Below, piece after piece: positions 1-13,459 of a stretch of 64,000 nucleotides of DNA. The notes below the pieces were generated by a model. That model did not search any database. It worked only from the letters and a program-made list of their open reading frames with translations, and was not told the DNA's origin. A program made the translations under genes and the position numbers. This DNA comes from Carya illinoinensis (taxonomy: Eukaryota; Streptophyta; Magnoliopsida; Fagales; Juglandaceae). The DNA lies in contig NC_056762.1 in the NCBI RefSeq assembly GCF_018687715.1, positions 34,646,864 through 34,710,863 of the forward strand, given 5' to 3'. Positions within the stretch are counted from its first letter, which is position 1; every line of letters begins with the position of its first letter.

Positions 1-111
1 AACTTGATCTGTTACATAAAATATGTCATTACTGCTTGTAAGTAGAAAGACTCGTGTTAATCTACGGACGTAGAAAAAGATAGCTTATAAAAAGTGCATG
101 CAGGTACATAC

Positions 112-3100
112 ACTTGGGAAGATGCTGATCCCGTTTAGGAGAGCTAGCTGGGGGAGGAAGGCATACATGGTGATGGGAATGGACCAGAAGGCCCAGCAGC
201 CAATCTGTGCATAACCAATGGCCATGAGAAGACCGATATTGGATCTGATGCCGAAGGTTAAGTGACTAAACTTAGAGAAAACCACATCAAGTAGGCCTAT
301 GGACCATCGCTTTTGTTGATTCAGCACGTCAACAAGGGTAATTGGTGCGTCACCCAAAAATGCTGCCCTCTTTGGACTGCAGAATATTGACTTCCATCCC
401 TCGCAGTGCAGCCGATAACCTGTGAAGTAGTCCTCAACCAATGATCCATATCTGACACCAATCTGTGTAGTTTACCAAAAAATTAATTAGTTTGTCAGTA
501 CAATTACCCTGCTAGAAAGATCTTTCTTTGTTTATAATTAACAAAGAGTTATGATATATACTACATTAATATTTCATTCTCATCTCAGGTAACTATATGT
601 TAGGTTGATGAAGCTTGCCTCTTTTAGAGAAAAAGAGCTTATCCAAATTTTTATAGTAGCACTACGACAATATAATGACGTAGAACTTAAAACTGGGACG
701 AGAATGTAGTGTATATATAACAATTCTTTTTATTAAGAATCGTAAACATCTCAATATACCCAACTCTCATATATATATATATATAGAGAGAGAATTATAT
801 CAATAAGTACCAGTAATATTAGAGTTAATTAGATTCATATATGCCAAATATATGCTTGGAGAAAGGCAAAATATACTGCATGCAGGTAATTACTAATTAT
901 AATAATAAGCTGGTTACCTCAAAACCCCATTTGGTCTGGTTCTCATAATTGCAGCTTGCGACCTCGTGTGCCAATTCCAGAATTGGTTGGGACCGAATAG
1001 GTTTGTCCACAACATGGAAGGGACCTAATTCAGGGATTTCTGGTGGCACAAACGTTGATGGACCTCCAAAGAACGCTCGTCGGCAAAAGAAGCAGCCGGT
1101 TCCAACATGGTTAGGCCCAGCCAGTCCATCTAGCCCCATCGAATTGATTTGAAACAAACGTTTATATTCACAGGCATAGGTGTCATTCTCGTTAATCCCA
1201 TGAAAGTGTTGGGGAAACTGAATGTATCCTAGTTCGGTCGACCGATCAAGTACTTGAGCTTGAGTACTAGTAGTACTACTGTTGAGCAGGTAGCATAGCA
1301 CACGCAGAGGCGTACGAGGATCATTGGAGTACATATCACAATCTAGGGTAAGGATTATGGGAGCATTTGTCATGGTAGCCGATACCCGGAGCTTCATCAC
1401 GGCCACAGAATTTTTAAAAAAATATATAAAAAAGACATTAAAACAAACTGACCATGATTTTGGAAAGATTTAACATGATTTTTGAAGACATAAATTAAAG
1501 ATTTAGCATGCTAGCTAGTTTATACATAAAAAAATGTTTGGTAGTATGGGAGTGCTATGAATGATGGAATATTTCTCATATATATGATCCTATATATCAA
1601 TAAATGTCATATATTTGATATTGTATACATAAATAATAATTTTTAATGACATGCAATCATATGAAATGATAAATATTGTACTAATGTTTATACTCTGAGT
1701 TTATATATCTAATAAATTTATAGATCACTTATGCTTACCAATGTATTGAGGGCACCAGCTTTAAAATGGTGGGGTGAAATCCTGCTTTTCTGTCTGGAGA
1801 CATAAATGAGGTTTGGCATCAAATGGCCGGTGATGTCTTTGTCTTTCCTATTCTCCAACAAAACCTGCTCATTCATTGTCCGCAACTCCACATATATATA
1901 CCATCAATCATAGATCCTTAAATTGTCAGTGCTTTTTAATTAATCAAGCTATTTTTTATTCTGAATTTTATTATTTTTGGCCATTTTGATTAATGTGACA
2001 CATTTTAAACAGATTTAAATAAAAATGACTGATATAATTAACTAAAGATATATGAAATGAGATTTATTTTATTCAACAGTTTAAATTGATAAAAAGAAAA
2101 AAAAAATCGCAAGTATTAATAATGACTAAAGCAATAGTCTAGCATCAATAATTCTACTCCAACCAAGAGTTGGGTCCTGACAATTTTTTTTTTTTACTTA
2201 GTAATCAAGGAAATGTTTTTTTAATGATGTTATAATTTAAAAAAAACAAATTGTTTAAAGATATTAAAACAAAAAAAACTTTTTTTAAAGACACATCTCG
2301 TGCTGTAGGACGGCTCTTCTAACATAGATAGCTAGGGATGCAGGTAATTTGGCAGCCATATTCACATAAATACAAACCTGGATCACAGTGGGATGATCTT
2401 GGCGTGTAAATCCCTCTGTCCATCTGTTAAATGCTCTGCGCTCTTCTTCTCCGGTCATGTACTCATCCCCAACTTTCCCTCTCTCGACAGCATTATCTAC
2501 CCTGATTTTCATGTTATCGTACATTGTCTGCAACATACAAAGCATATCAGATATAAACAGGGTCAATATGATTGGTAGTGATGTCGACTGTGCAAGAAAA
2601 GGATCCATTTCGGGGGTACTGCTCATACAATATCTGTAATTTTTCAACGCGTATGATAGCTTATAAATACATATATAGTTTATATATATTGATCTATTTA
2701 CAAATTTATTTATTAACAAACCCAACAGGATATTGTTGAAGCCTTCTACATCAACTAATATAAAAATTACTATTATTTTAACTTCTTTTATGACTATAAT
2801 AAATTTCGCAAGTGGTTAATTTATTTACACACAAACAGGTATATAGAAGCAAAACTTTGTGCATAAAATGTAAAAGTTCTTCTACTTGCAAATTGGTATG
2901 GAAGTAAAATTTTCTTATAAATCAAATTCTATCATATCAGCCATGTCAATGTGTACAACACATAAAGTTATAGATAGAATTTTTTGAAAATATAAACACA
3001 TGATATGTTTTTGCTTTGAAATATTCTCTGAGCCCTAGGCAACTATCATGCAGGTTACTGTTATAATGTGAAATATTCTTTGAATTTTGTGCTTTTTGAA

Positions 3101-5139
3101 AGGGACTAAAGTCAAGTACTGTAGGCAATGACTAGCTCGATCAAGGGACCACACTGTAGGGAAATTTCAATGTTTTATTTCTGATATGCAGCAACTGATG
3201 GCTACCACTATATGGAAAATTCGACATGTCAAGAGGAAATTTAATGGTGCTGCTCACCAATTAGCACAACAGGTTGTGAATATGGAACATGAACTAATCG
3301 ATGTCAACTATGTAGCTGACTATATTAAGACAACTGTAATAGCTAAAGGCCATGTTTTATGATTAATGAATATTATGGTTTGATGTCAAAAAAAAAAAAA
3401 AATGTGATCTCCCAATTATTAATAAAAAATAAGTCTAATGTTGATGCAATCTAATCTAACATGCTCGTTTATAGTAATTAAAGGTTCTAAAAAGTAATAC
3501 TTACTCACAATATTGCGTAAATATGCTACAAAAAATGAAAGAAGAAAAAAACATATATATATGTATATATAAAATATAGCATCGAGGTTTGAATGGCAGT
3601 TCAAACCACAAGTGACTGGCAGTTCAAACCACAAGTGACGTAAGCTACCAAGGGGCAAGGAGACTTGGTACTACGTGTTGTTAGGCTATGTTTGGATGTC
3701 GAAATCATCTCACATGATATAAATAGAAGTAAAAATATAGTGAATAATAATAAAAAATTACCAAACACAGACTTGGTCAATTGCAACATTATATTAATAT
3801 ATAGTAGTACTAGTATAATATCACTTGTTAAGGTAAAAATTTAAAAAAAAAAAAATTTGAGGCATCAATAAAATATCTTGGATAATTTTATAATATAAAG
3901 TGAAAAGTATATTACAATTTTATTTTATTGTTTTATAAAAAATATCATGCTCTCTCAATTGCCTTTTTTCAGAAATGAGGTCAACATATTTTCATTCAGT
4001 TAATTCCTCAAAATAATATCCAGTCAGTTCATAATTATTTACTCCTTTTCAGTTAAAGATTAGTGGTCTCGTTCTTAATTAGTCAACAGCGTTCATAATT
4101 AGAGACTCAGATAACTTGGCCTACTTAGCTTGGTTTTATTTAAATTGAAAAACAAAATATAGCAAATAAAATTGTACAAAATCCACATGATATCGATCGT
4201 AAATACCTAATAAATTAAGTTTGTGCTATGTATATATAGGATGTGATGCTAACATTTATTTGTCATATATCTACTGCATGCGCGTGTATATATATATAGA
4301 TATATTTATATAGATTTGTCATTAGACATCGATTTGTCATTTTTATCCTTTATATTAAGCTTAAATATGTATGTGAATGGTGTAAGAGTTGCTTGCAGTA
4401 CTATTTCTCATCTCCGTGGATAATGGATTAGATGTGTATTTCAACATAATATATTAATATCATTATATAATTAAATATATATCATGTAGTACGTTACCTT
4501 GATCTTCTCGGCTTCAAAGCTCGGAGAATTATTCAAAGCAAAATATGATTCTGGGCTCCTGTCTACTACGTTATTCTTTCTACAAAAGGGCAACCAATGG
4601 CTTGCAAACTTAGCAGCCTCCATGAAAGCAAAGAGAGTGAGCTGCGAGCCCCCATCATCTGATACGTAGACTGAGATCTTCTCTGTTGGATAGTCATATG
4701 CCATGACAGATAAGGCCGTACTCGCCACGCTCATTGGAGGCTCCTTGTACGGATCGGCGGTACATATGAACACGTCGAGTGTAGGAAAATCGGATTGATC
4801 TTTGACAACCCTTTCGAGGTTTTCGGGGAATTCCCTGCGATGGATTGGACGCATGCGGCAAGCCTGGGTGCCAGCCCACAAGAAAGCAAGCACAAGATCA
4901 GAGATCAGCATGGAGAGGGAGATAAAGGAGGAGGCTAAGGCGGGGGAGTTTATGAGCATGAATGCATGGCGATACAGGAGGGCGAGGATGGCAGACGCGT
5001 AAACTGCAGCAAACAGACGGTTGAAGAGAGTGAGTTGAGAGTGCTCAATCTTATAAAGGGGAGGATAGCCTGAGGCTGAGGCATGGGTGGTGGACGGCCT
5101 GCTGGCAGCGGTACAGCCTCCCAGACTCGGACCCTCCAT
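112..5139 (-). CDS. Cellulose synthase-like protein G (CslG-type glycosyltransferase), 3' part cut by the window edge
   Basis: Membrane-bound family GT2 glycosyltransferase. Exons, in transcript order: 5139-4498, 2527-2378, 1864-1739, 1391-918, 462-112; all junctions are GT-AG and phase 0. They give 581 residues, and about 150 C-terminal residues, with the last membrane helices, should lie left of base 1. Two hydrophobic segments are seen near residues 42-63 and 70-90. The catalytic motifs are all present: DDGG (D161/D162), DCD (D323/D325), VED (E474/D475) and QQKRW (residues 513-517). The sequence fits the CslG subfamily best, for example the block around TADPYKEPPMS and the LRVSATMTNAP exon start. 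Some CslG-related enzymes are known to glucuronidate triterpenoid saponins; whether this one does so, or makes a wall glycan, cannot be read from sequence. The start is the first in-frame ATG before the hydrophobic N-terminus. Introns hold AT-rich filler and a LINE tail. Confidence 0.9.
3176..3402 (+). mobile_element. 5'-truncated LINE tail in CslG intron 1
   Basis: A plus-strand reading gives the C-terminal end of a plant LINE RNase H domain (motif NGAAHQLAQQ, around 3238-3270), then an in-frame stop and a poly(A) tail at 3388-3402. The 5' limit is approximate and I found no clean target-site duplication. It is antisense to the host gene and wholly intronic. Confidence 0.6.
3594..3639. repeat. 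Perfect 23-bp tandem duplication
   Basis: The unit starting TGGCAGTTCAAACC occurs twice, head to tail and without mismatch (3594-3616 and 3617-3639), inside CslG intron 1. Confidence 0.9.
3660..3785. mobile_element. Probable hAT-like MITE remnant in CslG intron 1
   Basis: The ends GGCTATGTTTGG and CCAAACACAG are roughly complementary and bracket about 120 bp of AT-rich DNA, in the style of small hAT-type foldback elements. No target duplication was confirmed. Confidence 0.35.
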
Positions 5140-5180
5140 TATTATGGCGTCGTACTTCGCATGTGAGTCCGCGTCTTGGT

Positions 5181-5190
5181 TAATTTATAG
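5181..5190 (-). promoter_or_regulatory. Probable TATA box of the CslG gene
   Basis: Reading the minus strand, CTATAAATTA lies about 45 bp upstream of the predicted start codon, which implies a very short 5' leader. A 7-codon ATG ORF (5142-5162) ends 2 nt before the main ATG, but it may lie at or upstream of the transcription start. Confidence 0.5.
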
Positions 5191-5339
5191 CCTAGCTAGC
5201 TGTGTGTGGGATGACACAACACACGTTCCAGTGGCTTCGAGAGCACAGTACACACGTACCTGTGGAAAACCGGAGCTGGCAGGGCTCCACGCCACTGGTC
5301 CGCCCTTTAATAATGATGTGTACGGCAATGCAGATTGAT

Positions 5340-6344
5340 TAAAGGGCAATGCAAGTAGGCACACTGCCCACCATTTTTTTAATGTATTTTTTTAACTTTT
5401 TAAATATTATTTTAAAAATTTTTATAATATCATTTAAAAATTTTTACTTAATCAATTAATAAAAAATTAAAAAAAAAAAGATCCAATGCTCGTAGCCATC
5501 ATATGGGCGCATAGCATTTTCCATTGGTTAATGATATGCATGGTTCAATGCATCTTCAAATTATTTCGCGCACATACACAAGAGATAAGAAAATTAATAT
5601 TTATAGTCATATATATTTTTTTAAAAAATAAATAAATAGAATTTATATAAAAAAATAATTTTTTAACAACAGATTCTTTTCTTTTCAAAATTAATATACA
5701 ATACTTATACAATATTTGTATTTAAGGTTACTCTAAAACAAAACATCTCTTGGACTCTTGAATAACGACAAACAAAAGCAAACGTAGATACATTAAATTA
5801 TTAATCTTGATATATCTCATGAAAAATGATTAATGAATGTATTTTAATACAAAAATTATACATGAAAAGAGACGTGAAAAATGAAATAGTGGAAAGTATG
5901 CGCAATTCCTGCGCCAACTGCTCTACATGTAGCATTTCTGATATTATCTCGTGATTTTGGAGTACACAATAACTTAACTTTATTTTCATTTTATTAATTG
6001 GACTTCAATAACTTTTCTGATAGATTAATAATGGCATGGTCAAGAATCTCCAGGGTGATGTAAAAAGGTTCTCTCTTTTATCATTATTATTTAATTCACA
6101 GCTAAGTACTCAAAGTTAGTAATGGCATGATGAAGACTCCCTAGGGTTACAGGTCCTATGCACATCAGTCGGCATCGTTGCAACCTCCAACTTGGTTGGA
6201 GTCGTGGAGCAGACGGCCTTCAGCAATAATGGCATGAAAATGCTGTATCGATCATTGTACGTCTACGACCAGTAATTGTAATGATCAATTATTTCAGCCC
6301 AACTAACGTACAAATGCTGATGCACCACAGGAGTTTAAGCACTG

Positions 6345-6375
<31 letters not shown>

Positions 6376-7270
6376 AGATTTTGTTTTAGCAGAGTCGAAG
6401 AATATGAGACTTAAATATTCTCTTTTCGAGCACTGTTATCATTCATGATATGGAGTTCTTTTTTTTTTTTTTTTTTAAGAGTCACCGTATTTACCGGCCT
6501 CTCTTATATCGTGTATTTAATTTCAATGCATGCGTGATCTTTAATTTTCTATTAGTGAATCTTTAATATTTGCATAACAAGGTTATATATAGGAGTTTAT
6601 AAGCTTGGAAATAAATGCTAAGAACCTTACTGATTCGTTTGTCGGCTGGGTTTATATACAATATTTACATCTCAACTCAATTCTTTTGTCATTAACGAGT
6701 CTCTAAATATTTATTTCATCTCATTTCATCTTTAAAATCATCTTATTTCATTTTATTTCATCTCAGTATTCAAATAACATTCAAACACATATTTTTAATT
6801 TTTAATTTTCAATTTTTCAGCTTTTTTTATCTTATCAATACAATTTTCTCAAACTTCCAAACAAAATATAAAAAACAATTCAATTTTTTTAAATCTCAAA
6901 ACAAAAACAATATTAAAAAACTATATTCTAACTCTCTTTTAATTTTATAATTTTTTATTAAGCTTTTTATCTTTCATTTCCCAAAACTCCATCAAAATTA
7001 ATTCAAACCATTTCACTATTATTCACAACTTCTGTCACCACTATTCATATTTTTTTATCTCATCTCAACTCATCTCTATAACTAAACGAGGCCTAAGATT
7101 CAATATAACAGAACTATAAATCTAGGAAACTATGAAATAAAGTTCGAGCTGATTGGGCATACATAATGACGATGAAATATAAACACACGTATGTGCATAC
7201 ATACACATGATGTTGACATATTTTCATGTGATCTCTGTTAATGATAACATGGTTGCGGTATGTTCTTTCC
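5340..7270. other. Intergenic AT-rich DNA upstream of CslG, with a degenerate MITE
   Basis: No gene is supported here. There is a (CT)n microsatellite at 6345-6370 and several T runs. From about 6680 to 7095 the sequence is a long run of short, T-rich, repeat-like words (many versions of TTTCATCTCA) ending in ACTAAACGAGGCC. It resembles a decayed foldback element of the same general style as the one at 8141-8345. Confidence 0.5.
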
Positions 7271-7399
7271 TTCTAATCAAACCGCTTAATGTTGAAATGT
7301 AACTATAAGAGGTACATAATGTCTCAAAGAGAGTTTTTGTCATTGACAATATACAAGAAATATCTTAGAAAAGTATCAAGGGATTATAGTACCAAAAGT

Positions 7400-10300
7400 T
7401 AATTTGGTTGTTGTATATTCTGTCACAAAGTGTGCACATCAATTTTGTGATCAATGAAGATTTTGATTGATGTCATCTATGATTGGAGTAATTTTCCGTA
7501 TTGGTGAAGGCACCTCCTTTCTATTTGCTTCTATGACAAGTTGTGCATCACCTTCCAGGAAAAATGGGCTCTTTTGGAGTTTTTTGCCAATTGTGATGCT
7601 ACAAGAGCTATTGAGACTTTGACTATGACTGGATTGATTGTTAGAATTTTTTGGATCGATATTTTAAATAAATTTCCTTTTGAGTCTTCACATATTGCTG
7701 AAAATGTAGAGAATGAGTCTCTTATTGCTACATGAAAAGAGGAACTCCATTGGTTTAGTGCTGGAGGTTCCCAACTTAGCCTTTGATGGACGTTTGATTT
7801 GTGCTCCCATGCTTGTTATAGGCTAATTGGTACATATTTTCCAATTGGGTTTTTTTTCCCCCTAAGTGAAAGGATTGCATGATTGTGATCAATATTGTTT
7901 CTTTACCTCAAAATAAAATCTAGCATTATTAATGTGACAATAAGGTAAGGTTTATTGGCCACCTGCTTTGATGCCATAGTATACGAGTAATTGGACATTC
8001 AATGAACAAATGAATCATTGTTTCTTTTTTTTTATTGCGCAAGGGACAATTTCTAGGTTGAAGATTTGGAATAAGATGAGATAATTATTCAGAGATGCGA
8101 CAATTTCTAGGACAATTTCTTCTTTTTCATTGCACAAAGGACCCTCGTTTGGATTCTGAAATGAGATGAAATGATTTTAGATGAAAGATAAAAGTTAAAT
8201 AAAATATTATTATTATTGTTTTAGAATATGAAAAAGTTGAATTAAGATTTAAAAAAAATTAAATTATTTATTATATATTGTGTGAAATTTTGGAAAAGTT
8301 ATAATGATGAGATGAGGTTAGATCTCCCAATCCAAACAAGGCAGGGAAACATGTTCCATATTATTTTCCAAAATAGTAGCTTGTGACATCTGGCTCTTTT
8401 GCCGTTATGTGGTAGGCAGTCTTCACGAAAAATTTCCCATTATAGTTCAAATTTCAAATTATTGAGCCCTATCTTTGACCACTCAGAGGGAAAGACATTT
8501 TATAGATTTCTATAATGCTATCTTGCTCAAATAGAGTTAGCATTTTATCAATATTCCAAGAGCGAGAATTATTGGTAATGATATCAGAGACTTTTAGGAG
8601 TGGGTGTAGCTCATTCATTTGATGGAGAGGCTTTGGTTTGAAGTTTTCCAATGTTGGGATCCAAGGTTTTGACCATACATTAACTAATAATCCATTGAAG
8701 ATTTGATAACACTTGCCTTTTGACAGTAGTTCTCGTGTCTTGAGAAGTCTCTTCCATAACCATGAGTTCGATGTTTTGGTTGTACATTCCAAAAATATGT
8801 TGTATTGATTTTTTTTTTTTTTTTTTTAGAAGACCTCATGCCATAAACTAGTATTTACTTGGCTCACTTCCCATCCTATTTTTGCTAGAAGAACTAAGTT
8901 CATATTCTCCATTGATCTCAGATCGAGCCCACCTGAATTTTTAGGTTGATAGATAGGTTTCCATGACTTCAAAGTCAAATTATGTTTCTCATCTTTAGGG
9001 AAGCCCCACCAAATATTTATAAATCTTGTATTCAACTACTTGCACACTGATTTTGGCAACATATATAAGAGACAACATTTGATATGAAGTAATTGTGATT
9101 GCCACCATGCAATTTGATTAGCACTATCCTACCTGCTTGTGAAAGTAATTTTGACTTCCAACCCTATAAAATATTGTTGATTTTCTCCATTAAATCTTTG
9201 AAACTCCCTTTTATGGCTCTATTGAAAGAGTTTAGAAGTCTTAGATATTTCATTCTAGATAAGGATGGCTTATACGGCAATATTTGAGTGACTGCAGTTT
9301 TGATTGTGGGATTGGTATTTCTAGTGATGAAGATTGAGGACTTGTTGAAATTGATTTTTTGTCCTGGACAATCTTGATATTTCCCCAAATTTTTGAATAT
9401 TACTTAAGAATTTTTTTTATTTGCATTTCTGAAAATGATTAGATCATTCGCAAATGATAGATGAAAGATTGGAAAATTGTTTCTACTTGGCCAAATACCT
9501 TCAAATCTTCCTTGGACATCTAATATGGTTATTTGTCTGGATAGCACCTCCATGCTCAAAATAAATAAAAAATCCAAGATGGGGTTACTTCGCCTGAGAT
9601 CTCTTTGAGCTTTGGAAAAACCTCTAGGTGATCCTTTAATAAGGATTGAAAATGATGTTGTTGTGACATATTCTTCAATCCGATTGATCCAAGTATTACT
9701 AAATCCCAAAAATTTCATCACTATAAACAGAAAGAAAGTCTCATTCTACATAATCGAAAGTTTTTTTCATTTCAAGTTTTATTGCCTTTAGTCCACTTTT
9801 CCTCGATTTTTTCTTCAGGAGGTGAAACAACTCAAAGGCAATCATCGTATTCTCTTTTTTTATGTGGCCAGGAACAAAGTTGTTTGAATATGGGAGATAA
9901 TGTAAGGAATGATGGTTTTGAAATGGTTGGCCATAATGTTAGTAATGATCTTGTAAATGACATTAGTCAGATTGATTGGTCGATAATGATACGGTGAGCT
10001 TGGATTGGAAATTTTTGGGATGAGAGCAATATTTGTATGATTCATCTATTTCAAAAGTTTACCATTTTGGAAGAATTTTTTCACTGCATCGATGACTTCA
10101 CTTTTGATAATAATTAGCTAGATAATGTCTATAAAAGGGAGCAATCATTCCATCTAGTCCTAGGGCTTTTTTATTTGAAATATTTTTTGGAGCTGCAAAT
10201 TTCTCATCTTTACTGGATAGCACTAAGGAAGTCATTTCCTGATCCGTCACTTGCTTTTCAAAAAGATTTTTAAGTTGGCCCAGGGCTATTAGGTTTGTAC

Positions 10301-10432
10301 TAGTATGTATGGACCGGAAATAATTAATGAAAGTAGATTTAATAATAGATTGATTCATTGACCAATTACTTGGGACCAATTTAATAGAGTCGATCACATT
10401 GCTCCACCTTCAAATAGTAGTTAATAGGTGAT
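7400..10432 (-). pseudogene. LINE-A, 3' half: reverse transcriptase, zinc-finger and RNase H remnants
   Basis: Decayed non-LTR retrotransposon ORF2 on the minus strand. In transcript order: a pre-RT segment (10397-10098), RT fingers with IALIPK and YRPINL (10045-9860), the RT palm (9721-9404), a connecting region (9388-8826), a post-RT segment (8792-8469), a zinc-binding segment with CPLCNEKEE (near 8140), then RNase H pieces (SKGN, and LEGDAQLVIEA in a shifted frame) down to about 7500. The palm motif that should read FADD is FAND, and frameshifts and stops separate every block, so the copy is dead. The 3' end is not marked by a poly(A) tail. The 5' half continues at 18864 beyond the inserted copia element. 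Confidence 0.85.
8141..8345. mobile_element. Small foldback element (MITE) inside LINE-A
   Basis: The ends CCTCGTTTGGATT and AATCCAAACAAGG are near-perfect inverted repeats, with inner GAGATGAAATGA / GATGAGATGAGG words. It interrupts the LINE-A zinc-finger coding remnant, whose two sides resume on either side. The ends suggest a hAT-type MITE; I could not identify an exact 8-bp target duplication. Confidence 0.6.
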
Positions 10433-11694
10433 TGTTGAACCTAAAGTTTCAAACTTTGTATAATTATATATCTACACATGGATTTTGATGATAATAAATG
10501 ACTTCAAAGAATAAAGGAATCTCAAGCCCAAATTATCTACACAATAGAGTCAAGCACATCAAGGAAACAAGCATGAGTAAAAAGGGAATAAATTCACATT
10601 AAAGTCATAGAGTAATGTTGTAAATATCTTAAAAATTTGAAATTTGGATTAAGGTTCAAAATTAATTTTTTTTATCATAAAGCATTAAAATACATTTTCC
10701 ATATATGCATAAATATTTTGAAAATTAAATTTGAAAATTTTGAAAGATGATTAATTGTCATCTTTCACATGTGCATTACATGATCAAAGGTTTGAATTTT
10801 GAAAATATTAAAGATGATTGATTGTCATCTTTCACATGTGCATGTTTTATTTGAATATTTTCAAAAGTGATTGATACTTTTTTTGACTTATGCAAAAAGT
10901 AGAATATTTTTTTTAAAAAGATTTGAAAAGTAAAGTGTGCGCTTTTTGTCATATGTCAAAAGTAAAAGATTTGGTTTGAAGTTTTTGCAAACTAAATGAT
11001 GTTGTCTTTAACAATTGAAAAAGAAGAACCTTTTATTTGAATTTTTTGAAAAAGTGAATGATGTTGTCTTTGACATGTGAATCTTTTTAAATTTGAATAT
11101 AAAGTCTCATATGCCTATAAATAGATCATTTGAGAGCTTCACATTTATAACACCAAGAGCATACAACATTCATTTAAAGCTTTTATTCTCTCTTCTCTAA
11201 GCATTGAGCCTTAATCCTTGATCATTTTGAGAGAGATATAGTTTGCGCTATATTGTTCTTATTTCACTCATTAAGGAGTATTTTCTGATAACCTACTCAC
11301 TATCAGCTCTTGTATCAGTTGTGTGTATAGAAAGTGTTCTACACAGGGAATAGTTGAATCACCACGTGTAAGTTGACTGCAAGTATAGAGGGTGTTCTAC
11401 ACAGATCCTTTGTAACGGTGTTGTTCAAAGATGTAATAGGTTTCTATCTCCACTTAAAGGATGTTGAATAGTGAATTTGAGGATCCTCAAGAGGTAGTTT
11501 GAGACAAGGACGTAGGCAGTGGAGCCTAACCTCGTTAACATACTGAGTTTGCTTCTCTCTTACCCTTATTCTTTATATTTATTGTTGTTTTGTATTTTAT
11601 TTATATTTTATATTGTATATTTAATTTATAATTGTTATTTTTTTTAAATACAACTCAATTCACCCCCTCTCTTGTGTTAGTCATCTGGGCAACA
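10433..11694 (+). repeat. 5' LTR of the SIRE/Tork-like copia element
   Basis: Begins TGTTGAACC and ends GGGCAACA, with the same termini as the copy at 17564-18863. It contains a probable TATA box (CTATAAATAG at 11115-11124) and, downstream, the start region of the element's own transcript. The two LTRs differ at many positions and by small indels, so the insertion is not recent. Confidence 0.9.
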
Positions 11695-11696
11695 AT

Positions 11697-11708
11697 TGGT
11701 ATCAGAGT
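11697..11708 (+). other. Primer-binding site (initiator tRNA-Met)
   Basis: TGGTATCAGAGT starts two bases after the 5' LTR. It matches the plant initiator tRNA-Met priming sequence except for its last base. Confidence 0.85.
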
Positions 11709-11753
11709 TAAGAGCTATATTATAAGATTAACTATCTTTTGAGTTAAAATCTT

Positions 11754-13218
11754 ATGACTAACATTGCAGTTTCATTTGGTGAAGGTCAATCTAGCAGTCG
11801 GCCTCTTCTCTTTTGTGGAGACAATTACTCATTCTGAAAAGTTAGAATGAGAATATTTCTTCAGGCTCAAGGTCGAAAAATATGAAAATACATTGTAAAT
11901 GGACCTTATATTCCAACAAAAGTGGTTGATGGAGTAAAGGTCAAAGAGGAAGAAGAAGAGTTTGATCGTAAAGACAATAGACCTTATACTTTGAATTTAA
12001 CTGCTATAAATTTATTATTTAATACTCTCAATGGAAATGAGTTTAATAGAATAATGACTTGCACTACGACAAAGAAAATTTGGGATAACTTGGAAGTTAC
12101 TTATGAAGGAACTTCGCAAGTCAAGGAATTAAAAATTTATATTCTTACTCATGAATATGAGATGTTTAAGATGAATGTTGATGAATCTATTTTTAGTATG
12201 TACACTTGTTTTACTAACATCATAAACAGTTTGACAACTCTTAGCAAAGTTTATTCCAAGGTTGAGATAGTAAAAAAAATTCTCAATTCTCTACCAAAAT
12301 GCTGGAAATCAAAAGTGACAACGATTCTTGAAACTAGAGACCTCAAGAAGCTTGAAGTGAATGAACTCATCAGGTCACTTATCACCCATGAGTACACATT
12401 GAAAAAGGGAGAAGAAAAAGAAAAGTCAAAGAAGAGTTTGGCACTTAAAACTGTTCCTCATGAAAGTGAAAATAATGAAGATGAGGAAAATGACGATAAA
12501 GATAAAGAAGTTGTGATGATAACAAGAAGAATTCAGAAATTCTTAAAGAAAAATAAAACTCATCCGAGAAAATCTTTCAAAAAGTTTTCCAAGAAAGATT
12601 CAGGTAAAAATGACACTTTAATTTGTTATAAATGCAATAAGCCTAGTCATATCAAGTCAGATTGTCCTCTGCTAAATAAAGATCGAAACAAGGGCAAGAA
12701 AGCAATAAAAGCTACATGGGATAATGATTCGAGTAGTTCAGATAGTGAAGTAAGCAATGAAGAATCAGCAAATCTTTGTCTTATGGCTAAAGATGACATT
12801 GAGATAACAAATCTTGATAATATTGAAAATCCTTCATATGAAAAATTGCAAAATATTTTAGAAGAGGTACATGAGGAACTTGAAAAATTGAGTATCAAGT
12901 ATACTGTTTTGAAAATGAAAAATTCTTTTTTAACAAACGAAATTGATATTTTAAGAAAATAAAGCATCATTTTGAAAGATGAAAATCTTGAGTTGAAGAA
13001 GAAGAAAACTGATTTAGAAAATATTGTTGAAAATTTTACGAATGGAAAAAGAAATTTTGAAAAACTTCTTGGTAGTCAAAGTTATGTTTTTGACAAAACA
13101 GGCTTGGGATATATACCAAAACAAAAATACAAATCTTATAAAAACTTCTTTGATAATCCTTCTACATCAAAGTCTAATATCCAAGATTCTTTTTATAAAA
13201 ATAATTTTGTCAAAAAAT
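11754..13218 (+). pseudogene. copia gag with CCHC knuckle and coiled-coil extension (stops in frame)
   Basis: One frame can be followed from the ATG at 11754 to 13218. Two TGA codons stand at likely Trp positions (near 11838 and 11883) and a TAA stands at 12960. The long open part (11922-12962) shows the gag core typical of plant copia elements, a Lys/Glu-rich linker, and a zinc knuckle CYKCNKPSHIKSDC at about 12628-12669. A Leu/Lys/Glu-rich probable coiled coil runs from about residue 320 of that frame and continues past the TAA. It would form the particle shell; this copy could not without readthrough. Confidence 0.85.
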
Positions 13219-13459
13219 GATACTATTATAATCACTCAACTTCTTCATTTATGTCACATACTATTTACAATTTTTGTAATAGAAATGATCATAATTATCA
13301 TGTTTGTCTTATTAGAAAGAAAGTATACAATGACTATTAGGGGCATATAGGTACCTAAAAATCTTATTTCTTCTAATATTAATAAATAAAGGATCCAAAA
13401 AACTTGGGTACCAAGAAAAATCATTTTAATTGTTTTTATAGGTATGCATGAAGTCATGC

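Noticed and set aside
8141..8345. Exact 8-bp target duplication for the MITE
   Set aside because: AAGGACCC and AAGGCAGG at the two ends resemble each other only partly, so no duplication is claimed.
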